NCBI RefSeq assembly: GCF_031846165.1
Contig: NZ_JAVRIE010000008.1
Coordinates: 1 to 64,000 of the forward strand
DNA from: Glaciecola blandensis
GTDB taxonomy: Bacteria > Pseudomonadota > Gammaproteobacteria > Enterobacterales > Alteromonadaceae
Direction of reading: 5' to 3'
Length of the DNA stretch: 64,000 nucleotides
Part shown: positions 1-8,571 of the stretch, in pieces
How the letters are laid out: each line of letters opens with the position of its first letter
How positions within the stretch are numbered: the stretch's first letter is position 1
Made by a program: the position numbers and the translations under genes
Notes under the pieces: generated by a model
What the model was told of the DNA's origin: nothing
Database searches by the model: none
Seen by the model: the letters and a program-made list of their open reading frames with translations, nothing else

Positions 1-41
1 ATATGCTGGCTTTTTTATGTCTATCGAATAGAGCTAAGCGA

Positions 42-2651
42 CTAACCCGTATTCCTTAGGCCGATTGCAATACCTGTAATGGTAACCATCATTGCCATTT
101 CGAGTGTCGCAATATCGTTATCACTATATTCAGATGAGCCTTCTTTGCGAATTCGATCAAGCAGCTCAATCTGTAAATAATGCAGAGGTTCTAAATAACC
201 ACCTCGAATGTCCATCGACAAGCGTCCATGTGGGTCATCCTCCATCATATCTGTGTGATCGAGTATGCGTAAAATTGAATCAATGCTCTGTTTCAATTCT
301 GCACGCAACCCTTCACCGAAATGCTTCAGGTTGTCTGGGACAAGTCTGGCGTCATATGCTGCGCTAATATGCGGCTCTGCCTTCTTGAATACCATATCCA
401 GCATAGATAAACGTGAGTTAAAGAATGGCCAATTGTCGATCATGTCTTTGACAACATCATCATTGCCATCATTCTTCACTGCTTCTACCGCTTTCATCAC
501 ACCTAACCAAGATGGCAACACCATGCGTGTTTGCGCCCATGCGAAAATCCATGGTATCGCGCGTAAACTTTCGATACCGCCTTGTGGGTTGCGTTTCGCT
601 GGTCGACTGCCTAAAGGCAATTTACCAAGCTCTTGTTCAGGTGTCGCTACGCGAAAGTAGGGAACAAATTCTGGATCGCTTCTGACGACGCCACGGTAAT
701 TATCGCGACCAAGAGCAGCCATCTTTATAATCGTTTCACGCCAAGTTTCTTTTGGCGCAGGTGGCGGAGAGAGCATCGCTTCAACAACGGCGGCAGCATA
801 TATTGATAGGCTACGTTTAGCCAATTGTGGCATGCCGAACTTATAGCGAATTGTTTCACCCTGTTCTGTGACTCTAAACCCGCCTGTTAAAGACCCTGGA
901 GGTTGAGAGTGGATCGCTGCTTTGGCAGGCAAGCCACCACGGCCGATTGTGCCGCCTCTGCCATGGAACAAAGTCAGTGTCACGTCTTTCTCTTCTGACA
1001 GTTGGACCAGCGCTTCTTGTGATTCATATTGTGCCCAACCTGCGGCCAGTGAGCCAGCATCTTTGGCAGAATCTGAGTAGCCGATCATCACGTACTGACG
1101 ACCCGAGATATAACCTCTGTACCAGTCAATATCGAGTAGGCTTCGCATGACTTTGGGTGAGTTATTTAAATCATCCAATGTTTCAAACAATGGCGCGACG
1201 GGCATTGGCCATGTAACGCCACACTCTTTGAGCAATAGCTGTACGGCAAGTACATCAGATGCTTCGCTTGCCATTGATATGATATAAATGCCAAAGCCTT
1301 CTTTACTGTGTCTTGCAATTACGCGACAGGTGTCGAGGACTTCTTGAACATCGTCACTTGGCGTCCATGAATGAGGGATCAAAGGACGTTTAGAGCTAAG
1401 CTCTCGTAGTAAAAATGCTTGTTTGTCTTCTTCGCTCCATTGGCCATAATCACCAATGCCCAAATATCTTGTGAGTTCACTAAATACATCGGCATGGCGC
1501 TCAGAGTCTTGTCTAATATCTAATTTCAACAAGTTAACACCAAAGCTATGGACGCGTCGGATCGTGTCCTTCAGTGCACCTTCAGCAATGACTTGCATGC
1601 CACAATCGTGCAAGGAGTCATAGCAGGCCATGAGAGGGTGTAGTAATTCATCATTACTTGCAACCCATTCCTCCACCGGAATTTGGCCATCGCGAGTCAA
1701 CTCAAGCTTATTTCTAACCGCTTTCAATGCGGCGCGATAGGGTTCTTTCGCATCACCAACTAACTCTCTTAATTGTTCATTGCAGTCGTTCATCGACAGC
1801 TCGATATAAAGGTTGTCGAGGTCGAGAGAAAACAATTTCGCGGCTCTTCGACGAGCTCTGCGCAAGACTTCTTCTGTGACCATTGATGTCACGAATGGAT
1901 TACCATCACGGTCTCCACCCATCCAAGAACTGAATTGTACTGTTTTGGCATCTAAGGGGAGGGAAATATCAAATTGTGATTGTAAGTATTCGTCCAATTC
2001 ACGCAAAAACTCGGGCACAGCTTCCCATAATGACGTCTCTATCACTGAAAAACCCCAGCGCGCTTCATCTACTGGTGTTGGTCTTACCGAGCGAATTTCC
2101 TCAGTATGCCAAGCTTGACTGATGAGTCCTGCAATACGGGTTTTCACACGCTTTTCATTGTGTTCTGTAATGTTTGTTGTGTGTAACTCTTGTAGTTGTG
2201 AGGCTAATTGACGATGTTTGTGAATCAGTGTTCTACGCGTAACTTCCGTTGGGTGTGCAGTTAATACTAAATCTATATTTAAGTTTTTGACGGCGGCAAG
2301 CACCTTTTCGCGGTCAGCACCTAATGATTTAATTTTCTCCAAAGAAACGGCAAGAGACTCATCACGCTGATTAGCGCTATTAAACTCTTGTTCGGCAATA
2401 TTGGCTAAATTAAGGAATTGTGCAAAAGCCCGTCCGATAGTAAGCAGGGAGCGGTTATCTAAACTTGCGAATAAGTCTGTCAGTCTTTGAGTACTTTCGG
2501 TTTCACCTGCATAAGAATCCCTGCCATCTTGTCTGATTTGCTCGATTTTTTGCAACCATTCACTGCCTAACTCGGCTTCAATCGTTTCACCTAATGTTGC
2601 ACCTAAATAACGTACAGTATCTTTCAATTGTGCGTTGAGCGAATCATTCAT
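42..2651 (-). CDS. ppc: Phosphoenolpyruvate carboxylase
   Basis: Cytoplasmic anaplerotic enzyme that carboxylates phosphoenolpyruvate with bicarbonate to give oxaloacetate. The 869-residue product is close to the family length (883 in E. coli) and looks intact. Visible signatures are LTAHPTE near residue 133, which carries the catalytic histidine, the HGRGGTIGRGG loop in the middle third, and SDSAKDAG. The C terminus ends in RNTG; this C-terminal region normally holds the aspartate effector site. The reading frame extends six codons further upstream, but the third Met (MNDSLNAQ) was chosen because it matches the E. coli N terminus and has AGGAAA nine bases before it. The gene is divergent from fklB across about 200 bp. 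Confidence 0.96.
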   Translation of the reverse strand: MNDSLNAQLKDTVRYLGATLGETIEAELGSEWLQKIEQIRQDGRDSYAGETESTQRLTDLFASLDNRSLLTIGRAFAQFLNLANIAEQEFNSANQRDESLAVSLEKIKSLGADREKVLAAVKNLNIDLVLTAHPTEVTRRTLIHKHRQLASQLQELHTTNITEHNEKRVKTRIAGLISQAWHTEEIRSVRPTPVDEARWGFSVIETSLWEAVPEFLRELDEYLQSQFDISLPLDAKTVQFSSWMGGDRDGNPFVTSMVTEEVLRRARRRAAKLFSLDLDNLYIELSMNDCNEQLRELVGDAKEPYRAALKAVRNKLELTRDGQIPVEEWVASNDELLHPLMACYDSLHDCGMQVIAEGALKDTIRRVHSFGVNLLKLDIRQDSERHADVFSELTRYLGIGDYGQWSEEDKQAFLLRELSSKRPLIPHSWTPSDDVQEVLDTCRVIARHSKEGFGIYIISMASEASDVLAVQLLLKECGVTWPMPVAPLFETLDDLNNSPKVMRSLLDIDWYRGYISGRQYVMIGYSDSAKDAGSLAAGWAQYESQEALVQLSEEKDVTLTLFHGRGGTIGRGGLPAKAAIHSQPPGSLTGGFRVTEQGETIRYKFGMPQLAKRSLSIYAAAVVEAMLSPPPAPKETWRETIIKMAALGRDNYRGVVRSDPEFVPYFRVATPEQELGKLPLGSRPAKRNPQGGIESLRAIPWIFAWAQTRMVLPSWLGVMKAVEAVKNDGNDDVVKDMIDNWPFFNSRLSMLDMVFKKAEPHISAAYDARLVPDNLKHFGEGLRAELKQSIDSILRILDHTDMMEDDPHGRLSMDIRGGYLEPLHYLQIELLDRIRKEGSSEYSDNDIATLEMAMMVTITGIAIGLRNTG

Positions 2652-2856
2652 ATTTAACATTTTCCTCATGTTTTTTGTCTAATAACAAGATATACATCAT
2701 TCAGCCTAAAGTCTAATTTCTTCGTCGCTATCATATGCCTTGTGGGTCTTGAAGCGCTTATATTCGTCTCGTTCACGAATTTTAATGCTTTGTTGAATGT
2801 GCTACCCTGTGCGCGAACAAATTAACTTATTCAATTTAATAAATTTTGGAGACCCT

Positions 2857-3477
2857 GTGTCAGATAAGTATTCAACAGTAGAGTTACAAGCAAGTTACGG
2901 TATCGGTTATCAAATGGGCGAGCAATTAGCTGGCAATCCTTTCGATGGAATGGACGTTGATACAGTTATCGCTGGTTTAACTGACGGTTTTAACCGTGCT
3001 CAGCCACAAGTTGATAATAACGACTTACGTGCCGCCTTCACTGAAATTCATGAGCGCATGCAGGCAGCTAAGCAAGAGCAGTTTGCTGGTGCAGTAGAAG
3101 AAGGCGCTAAGTTTCTAGAAGAAAATAGTAAGCGCGAAGAAGTTGTAACGACTGAATCTGGTTTACAGTACGAAATTTTGACTGCAGGTAATGGTGACAT
3201 TCCTACTGCTGCATCAACAGTGCGCGTGCATTACCACGGGACTTTGATTAGTGGTGACGTGTTTGATAGTTCATATGACCGCGGTCAGCCTGCTGAATTC
3301 CCAGTGGGTGGCGTAATCAAAGGTTGGACTGAAGCACTTCAAATCATGCCTGTAGGCTCTAAATGGCGTGTATATGTGCCACATGACCTAGCTTACGGTG
3401 AACAAGGTGCTGGTGGTGCAATTGGTCCATACAGTACATTAGTGTTTGATGTAGAGTTATTAGATATCATTGGCTAG
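2857..3477 (+). CDS. fklB: FKBP-type peptidyl-prolyl cis-trans isomerase (FKBP22)
   Basis: Catalyses cis-trans isomerisation of proline peptide bonds. An N-terminal helical dimerisation region (about residues 1-95, with QASYGIGYQMGEQL) is followed by an FKBP domain (about 110-206) containing VRVHYHG, GxVFDSS and the SKWRVYVPHDLAYGEQGAG segment. No signal peptide is seen, which supports the FklB type over the periplasmic FkpA type. The GTG at 2857 was chosen as start: GGAG lies five bases upstream and the resulting 206 residues equal E. coli FklB in length. An upstream in-frame extension of 20 codons looks spurious. Its own hairpin terminator follows, so it is probably monocistronic. Confidence 0.93.
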   Translation: MSDKYSTVELQASYGIGYQMGEQLAGNPFDGMDVDTVIAGLTDGFNRAQPQVDNNDLRAAFTEIHERMQAAKQEQFAGAVEEGAKFLEENSKREEVVTTESGLQYEILTAGNGDIPTAASTVRVHYHGTLISGDVFDSSYDRGQPAEFPVGGVIKGWTEALQIMPVGSKWRVYVPHDLAYGEQGAGGAIGPYSTLVFDVELLDIIG

Positions 3478-3491
3478 TTAGCTGATTGACG

Positions 3492-3532
3492 AAAAGCCGT
3501 TTTTGCGAGAGATTGCAGGAACGGCTTTTTTT
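3492..3532 (+). terminator. Rho-independent terminator of fklB
   Basis: A ten-base stem (AAAAGCCGTT paired with AACGGCTTTT) with an 18-base loop leads into a run of T, 15 bases after the fklB stop codon. Confidence 0.8.
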
Positions 3533-3591
3533 ATGACTAAAAATTAGCTACTCTTTTTAGCTTGATTCATGCATAGAATAAAGGACTACTT

Positions 3592-4401
3592 ATGCAAAAA
3601 CTCACCTTAGCCGCGTTTTACCTCGTTAGCATTGTTGCTGCATTCTTAATTGGTGAACGAGCCGCGAGTACCCACATCACCACCACAACCATTACCGAAG
3701 AACGTGAGGAGGCTATTTCTGACTCCTTGGCCAATGGTGATACTGAGAATGCTGCAAATGACAAATATTCTAATATTGTAGCAAGCGTTTCTGATGGCTC
3801 TGTGGCGAGCGATGAGGTCACGGTGAGAGAAGCTCAGTATAAAAAACGTGAGGAAGAGAGGAAGTTACAGGAAAAAGTGGCGCGACTTGAGGACCTTTAT
3901 AAAACGTTGAATAACTCTTACACTCAAGCGTTAAGTCAGCTTGACAATGCCAACCGTGCACTGACAGAGGCGGGTATTGATATCCCTGATGCAATCACAC
4001 TAGAAGAAGTTCAAAAGTATGTGCCAGCCCCCTTTGACCAACAAATTGCGAACTCTCCGAACTTTGTCACCGATCATTTTAAAAAGCTGCATGAAGCCGA
4101 GGATGATTTAGGCTGGGGCATCGAGATGCAAACACGTATTAGTGACTTCATTGTAACTCACGAATATGGTTCATATTTGCAGCTAGAATCGGTAATTTGT
4201 CGTGAGGGAACCTGTGAAGTGCGAGCTTTCCCTGATAATCTATTGCAATGGCGTGAGGGGATTCTCAGTGACATGGCAATGCAGTCTTGGTGGGACTTCA
4301 ATTCGTCTAGTTCAATATCGGGTAACTTCAAAGATGAAGCAGAAAACGCTGAAGACCGCTCATGGTTCTATTTAATCGTGAGTGGCGCAAAGGTGAATTG
4401 A
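3592..4401 (+). CDS. Membrane-anchored coiled-coil protein of unknown function
   Basis: I do not recognise a named family. The 269-residue product starts with a hydrophobic segment (about residues 5-22) that could be an uncleaved anchor or a signal peptide. A charged, low-complexity stretch follows, then a predicted coiled coil (about residues 85-130, rich in E, K, L and Q). The C-terminal domain (about 150-269) contains two cysteines spaced ICREGTC, which could form a disulfide in the periplasm. AAAGGAC precedes the ATG. It stands alone between the fklB terminator and a convergent membrane gene. A periplasmic or cell-envelope location is inferred from the N terminus only. Confidence 0.75.
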   Translation: MQKLTLAAFYLVSIVAAFLIGERAASTHITTTTITEEREEAISDSLANGDTENAANDKYSNIVASVSDGSVASDEVTVREAQYKKREEERKLQEKVARLEDLYKTLNNSYTQALSQLDNANRALTEAGIDIPDAITLEEVQKYVPAPFDQQIANSPNFVTDHFKKLHEAEDDLGWGIEMQTRISDFIVTHEYGSYLQLESVICREGTCEVRAFPDNLLQWREGILSDMAMQSWWDFNSSSSISGNFKDEAENAEDRSWFYLIVSGAKVN

Positions 4402-4431
4402 GTACCATTTGACGCCACACAGGTCGTGATA

Positions 4432-4863
4432 CTAGTTTCTCTTATTGCCTTTTTGATAACCAAACCATCCCGCAGTGGCGGAAGAACTTGTCAAAAATAT
4501 CCCCCAACACCAATCAGTTAACATGATTTTTAAAGTGAAACCTTCGATGATGCTGTAGTTAGTTAAGTTGTATGCGCCATAACTTGCAAGACCGAGCAGA
4601 GCACCATCAATAGTGGAATAAAACCAAGGCTTCTCCCGGTTCGGCACTGTGGTCAAAACAAAGGTTACCGCGCCGTACATAAGGTAAAACACGAGCCAAG
4701 GCCATGTAATAAAATTATCACGTAGCAGGCTTTTCATTTCAGTCTGATACAGCTCAACTGATAGCCAGCCCAGCCAAATTGCATCAAGAATGCCAAAAGT
4801 GATCAGTATAAACAAGCTTGCAAGCAAGATGCTTCCGGCTTGTTGTTTTATTTTTTCTAGCAT
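4432..4863 (-). CDS. DUF2177 family membrane protein
   Basis: Small integral membrane protein of 143 residues with four hydrophobic segments (about 10-32, 50-72, 80-100 and 112-132). The pattern of LDAIWLGWLSVELYQ in helix one, the central TYGAxNLTNY-like stretch and TDWCWGIFLTS near the C terminus fits the DUF2177 family, whose function is unknown. GGGAG lies five bases before the ATG. It is convergent with the coiled-coil gene and is followed upstream by a long non-coding stretch. Nothing in the neighbourhood points to a specific role. Confidence 0.82.
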   Translation of the reverse strand: MLEKIKQQAGSILLASLFILITFGILDAIWLGWLSVELYQTEMKSLLRDNFITWPWLVFYLMYGAVTFVLTTVPNREKPWFYSTIDGALLGLASYGAYNLTNYSIIEGFTLKIMLTDWCWGIFLTSSSATAGWFGYQKGNKRN

Positions 4864-5510
4864 GTGGTCTCCCGCTGATTGTTATGTTGAGCAACTAATA
4901 CACCAGCATATACTAAGTCATTATCAGTAGCGAAGTAACATCGCGCATTCACTGCTACCAGTCTATTGCTCAACATCATTAGTAACATTTTTAGAGTAGG
5001 AATAATAACTATTCTCTGACGTATTTCCTTATAAAATGTTTGCATTGAATCTAATGTGGTGAGCTTTTTGATATATGAAATGCAATATAAAATGGCTTTT
5101 AACTTGATTTCTCCCCCCTAAATCGTCAATAATATAGTTAGACATCTAATTAATAGAGTTAAATTTAAAAAGTATGTATTTATCGATCAGGAATTCAGTA
5201 ACGAAACAGCAAGGCAACAGCGCTCAGATCGCTGATGGCTTCGCGAGCTCTGAATTCCTTAGTGAACGAACCAATCTAATGCCACAAAACCTATCAATTC
5301 TTAAGAGTCCCATTAGCACTCAGGGCCCACCCAGCGGCCTGTAAATCCTCTACTTGCTTTATGCTTTCTCAACGAGTGTATCGATTGACTCAATGCTGCC
5401 ATCAGCAAAAAGAAACAAGAAGCAAACGAAACTAATTCTTAGCATTTTAAAATTAAATTCATCAGCGCAACTTAGCGTTGCATAACTGTATAAAAACTTT
5501 GGAGACAAAA
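4864..5510. other. Long non-coding region upstream of proB
   Basis: About 650 bases with no convincing gene; short reading frames on both strands lack ribosome binding sites. The proximal part is AT-rich. The central part (about 5185-5345) is noticeably more GC-rich and holds a strong inverted repeat listed separately. Close to proB the sequence GCAAC ttagc GTTGC (about 5467-5481) could form a short hairpin in the leader. The region is much longer than needed for a promoter, so it may hold an untranslated leader, a small RNA or a gene remnant. Confidence 0.6.
5189..5259. repeat. Inverted repeat with inner hairpin upstream of proBA
   Basis: AGGAATTCAG (5189-5198) is a perfect inverted copy of CTGAATTCCT (5250-5259), separated by 51 bases. 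The interior contains CAGCG ctcagat CGCTG and further complementary bases, so the segment could fold as one long branched hairpin. It is not followed by a T run, so it does not look like a simple terminator. It could be a structured RNA, a palindromic repeat element or a remnant of a mobile element. Confidence 0.6.
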
Positions 5511-6614
5511 ATGAGCGTAGCAAACTGGAAACGGATAGTGATAAAGGTGGGAAGTGCCTTAATCGCACCGAATCAGAATGGTTGCAGCAGTCACTATTTA
5601 CTTGGTATTGCGCAATTCATCGTAAAATGCCGAACAATGGGGATTGAAGTTGTTTTAGTTTCTTCTGGCTCAGTCGCGGCTGGCTCGCATTTATTCGAGC
5701 AGGAAGGCGAAATAAACATGGCTACGAAGAAAGCGATGGCAGCGGCGGGGCAATCTGAAATGATGGCGACGTGGGATCGATTGTTCGACTTTCCGACCGC
5801 ACAGATTCTCGTAACACATGGCGACCTGCGCGACAGAGAGCGTTATGTGAGTATTAAGGAGACGATTTTCAGTCTTTTAGATAACGGTATTTTGCCAATT
5901 TTGAACGAGAACGATACCGTTACCACTGATAAATTGAAGGTAGGCGATAACGATAATTTATCCGCCATGATTTCTACTGCAGCTGACGCGGATACCCTTA
6001 TCATCTGTTCTGACGTTGATGGCTTGTACGACAGTAATCCCCACGAGAATCCTGAGGCGAAGTTACTATCAGTAGTCAATGATATTAACCCCCAAATTTA
6101 TGCGATGGCAGGCGGAGCAACCAGTGCAGTGGGTACAGGTGGTATGAAAACCAAAATTCAAGCTGCTGAAAAAGCGGTAGCACACGGCATAGATACGTAC
6201 ATTATTAACGGATTTACTGAGCAGTCGTTTAATTCCTTAATGTCTGGCAACAACCCAGGCACGCATTTCTCACCAGATAAGCAGCCGATGCAAGAGCATC
6301 TGCACTGGATGACACATACATCCACAGCGCAAGGTGAGGTAGTCGTCGATAACGCTTTCACCGCTGAACTAGATGATGATAGTGAGCAGCTTACTAGCGA
6401 AGAAATTGTCGCAGTAAATGGTGATTTTGCAGTAGGAGACACGATCTTAGTGCGTAAAGACGATGGCACAAAACTCGCAAAAGCGAAATCGAACTACAGT
6501 AGTTGTTTGCTTAGCTTTATTGCTGACCAAGACGACAAAGCCTTCGCCAGCAAGCTTCAAAACACGACTGGCCCAATAATTTCAGATAATAACATTGCCC
6601 TACTGGAGGAATAA
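5511..6614 (+). CDS. proB: Glutamate 5-kinase
   Basis: Catalyses the first step of proline synthesis, ATP-dependent phosphorylation of glutamate. The 367-residue product has the same length as E. coli ProB. The amino-acid kinase domain (about 1-255) shows VIKVGSALI, VSSGSVAAG, LNENDTVTTD with GDNDNLSA, and GTGGMKTKIQAA. A C-terminal PUA domain follows (about 275-360). In E. coli ProB, proline feedback inhibition acts on the kinase domain and is modulated by PUA. The ATG at 5511 was chosen over an in-frame codon 33 bases upstream because GGAG lies six bases before it. The stop codon overlaps the proA start by one base (TAATG), so the two are translationally coupled. Confidence 0.96.
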   Translation: MSVANWKRIVIKVGSALIAPNQNGCSSHYLLGIAQFIVKCRTMGIEVVLVSSGSVAAGSHLFEQEGEINMATKKAMAAAGQSEMMATWDRLFDFPTAQILVTHGDLRDRERYVSIKETIFSLLDNGILPILNENDTVTTDKLKVGDNDNLSAMISTAADADTLIICSDVDGLYDSNPHENPEAKLLSVVNDINPQIYAMAGGATSAVGTGGMKTKIQAAEKAVAHGIDTYIINGFTEQSFNSLMSGNNPGTHFSPDKQPMQEHLHWMTHTSTAQGEVVVDNAFTAELDDDSEQLTSEEIVAVNGDFAVGDTILVRKDDGTKLAKAKSNYSSCLLSFIADQDDKAFASKLQNTTGPIISDNNIALLEE

Positions 6615-7861
6615 TGAGTTTAATTAAAACCCTTTCTAAAAATGCAGCAGAAGCTGCACGAGTCCTCTCAGTAATAGATGAAGCGGATAAGAATGCAGTC
6701 CTGTTTGATATGGCGGTGAGCCTGCGTGAGCACACCAATCAAATCATCACTGCTAACTTGGAAGATTTGCAATTGGCAAATGAAAATGGCTTGTCGAATG
6801 CCATGATCGACCGCCTCACTCTGAATCAGGAAAGAATCGAAGCAATGGCTGAAGGTCTTGAGACCGTGGCAACCTTGCCTGATCCAGTAGGGGTCGAGCG
6901 TGAAATCGGTACACGCCCAAATGGCCTGAAAATCAAAAAAATGCGAGTGCCACTGGGCGTTGTGTGTATGATTTATGAAGCACGCCCGAATGTAACTGCG
7001 GATGCGGCAGGCCTGTGCTTTAAGTCAGGGAATGCGGCGATATTACGCGGTGGTAAAGAAGCTTTAGCAAGCAGTAAATTTATCGCAAACTTGCTGCAAG
7101 ACGTGTTGGAAAAGCATGGTTTACCCAGAGAGTTAATTTCAGTTGTTCCCAATCCAGATAGACAGCTTATGCAAGAGTTGATGGAACAAAAAGACTACAT
7201 CGATGTGATCATCCCGCGCGGTGGCGAAGGTCTGATTAATTACGTGACTGAGAACAGTAAAGTACCCGTCATCCAGCATTTTAAAGGTGTTTGTCACCTA
7301 TATATTGATAAAGATGCAGATCTTGAAACCGCGATTAATTTGCTAGTGAATGGTAAAACGCAACGAACAGGTGTGTGTAACGCTATCGAAGGTTTGCTTG
7401 TTCACGAGGAAATTGCTGAAGACTTCTTGGCATTGGCAGGACCAATCTTAGAAGAGCATTCTGTGAAAGTGAACGCGTGTGAAGCGTCATCAAAATACTT
7501 TGATAATGCAACGACGATTACAGAAGAGCAGTTTGGTGAAGAATACTTAGACTTGGAAATTGCTGTGAGAATAGTACCAAGTGTTGAAGGCGCAATGCAG
7601 CATATCGCTCGCTTTGGTAGTAACCATACTGAAGTTATCTGCACCAAAGATGAATTGGTGGCGAAGAGATTCCAGCGCTCGGTTGATGCCTCAGTTGTGA
7701 TGGTAAACGCATCTTCACGATTCTCTGATGGCAGTCAACTTGGTTTAGGTGCAGAAATCGGCATTGCAACAACCAAATTACACGCTTATGGACCGATGGG
7801 ATTAGAGTCCTTAACGACAGAAAAATATCTCGTTGATGGAAATGGCCAAATAAGAGCCTAA
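6614..7861 (+). CDS. proA: Glutamate-5-semialdehyde dehydrogenase (gamma-glutamyl phosphate reductase)
   Basis: Second step of proline synthesis: NADPH-dependent reduction of gamma-glutamyl phosphate to glutamate semialdehyde, which cyclises to pyrroline-5-carboxylate. At 415 residues it matches the family (417 in E. coli). Recognisable features are PLGVVCMIYEARPNVT, the SGNAAILRGGKEA segment, IIPRGGEGLI, and the catalytic cysteine in RTGVCNAIE near residue 257. GAGGA just before the start lies inside the end of proB. No proC is nearby, so the last pathway step is encoded elsewhere. Confidence 0.96.
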   Translation: MSLIKTLSKNAAEAARVLSVIDEADKNAVLFDMAVSLREHTNQIITANLEDLQLANENGLSNAMIDRLTLNQERIEAMAEGLETVATLPDPVGVEREIGTRPNGLKIKKMRVPLGVVCMIYEARPNVTADAAGLCFKSGNAAILRGGKEALASSKFIANLLQDVLEKHGLPRELISVVPNPDRQLMQELMEQKDYIDVIIPRGGEGLINYVTENSKVPVIQHFKGVCHLYIDKDADLETAINLLVNGKTQRTGVCNAIEGLLVHEEIAEDFLALAGPILEEHSVKVNACEASSKYFDNATTITEEQFGEEYLDLEIAVRIVPSVEGAMQHIARFGSNHTEVICTKDELVAKRFQRSVDASVVMVNASSRFSDGSQLGLGAEIGIATTKLHAYGPMGLESLTTEKYLVDGNGQIRA

Positions 7862-7882
7862 TTTCACTTAACTTTACCCAAC

Positions 7883-7915
7883 AAAACGCCAAGCTATATG
7901 CTTGGCGTTTTTTTT
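7883..7915 (+). terminator. Rho-independent terminator of proBA
   Basis: Perfect 12-base stem (7883-7894 with 7900-7911) around a five-base loop TATAT, followed by a T run. It lies 21 bases after proA and separates proBA from the TRAP operon. Confidence 0.93.
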
Positions 7916-8016
7916 GCGCCATATTTTCATAAAAAACTTAACTCCTAGGAACTAGATGTGCAAGAATAAGCCATTAACATTTATGTAATAAATGACCAAA
8001 GGGGCGAGGGTATGCC

Positions 8017-8571
8017 ATGTCGTTGTTGAGCTTTTTGTCAAAAATATCATCGTTGATTGATTTGATGAATCGAAAGCTAGGTGAATGGGTTAGCTATTTT
8101 ACGTTTTTAATGGCCGCAATTACTTTCGTTATCGTTGTTTTACGATATGGTTTCAATCTCGGTTGGATATCCATGCAAGAATCGGTAACCTATCTTCACG
8201 CCGCTGTTTTCCTAGTAGGGTGTGCATATACTCTTCAACACGATGGGCATGTTCGTGTAGACGTATTTTATCGCCGCTTTAGTCAAAAGCGTAAAGCTTT
8301 AACCAATCTCATTGGTAGTGTTTTCTTACTTCTTCCTGTCATGATCTTTATCACTATTGTCAGTTGGCATTATGTTATTGAGTCTTGGCAAACATTAGAG
8401 GGCTCAATGGAGTCAGGTGGTTTGCCATTTCTATATATCTTAAAATCTTTTATTTTAGTATTTTCGTTTACCATGCTTTTGCAAGGTATCTCTGAAGTTA
8501 TCAAACAGGTTTTCATTCTATCTGATTTAGATTCATCGGCCCCTGTCAGTAAAGACGGGAGTGATAACTAA
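8017..8571 (+). CDS. TRAP transporter small membrane subunit (DctQ type)
   Basis: Small integral membrane component of a tripartite ATP-independent periplasmic transporter. In this class the DctQ subunit pairs with DctM to drive Na+-coupled uptake of an organic acid delivered by the binding protein. The 184-residue product has four hydrophobic segments (about 25-45, 62-82, 98-122 and 145-165), as usual for the family. The second segment carries the WISMQESVTYLHAAVF stretch typical of DctQ. GAGGG lies six bases before the ATG. Its stop overlaps the start of the large subunit by one base. It is the first gene of a three-gene operon. Confidence 0.9.
   Translation: MSLLSFLSKISSLIDLMNRKLGEWVSYFTFLMAAITFVIVVLRYGFNLGWISMQESVTYLHAAVFLVGCAYTLQHDGHVRVDVFYRRFSQKRKALTNLIGSVFLLLPVMIFITIVSWHYVIESWQTLEGSMESGGLPFLYILKSFILVFSFTMLLQGISEVIKQVFILSDLDSSAPVSKDGSDN

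Noticed and set aside
265..660. Plus-strand frame of 131 codons opposite ppc
   Set aside because: Antisense shadow of a conserved coding gene with no ribosome binding site.
4857..5045. 62-codon minus-strand frame upstream of the DUF2177 gene
   Set aside because: No Shine-Dalgarno and no domain; lies in a promoter-sized interval and overlaps the DUF2177 start.
5138..5480. Integron attC site or tRNA-like structure upstream of proB
   Set aside because: A GTTAGAC core-like string and an inverted repeat are present, but the paired core sites of attC and a cloverleaf do not form.
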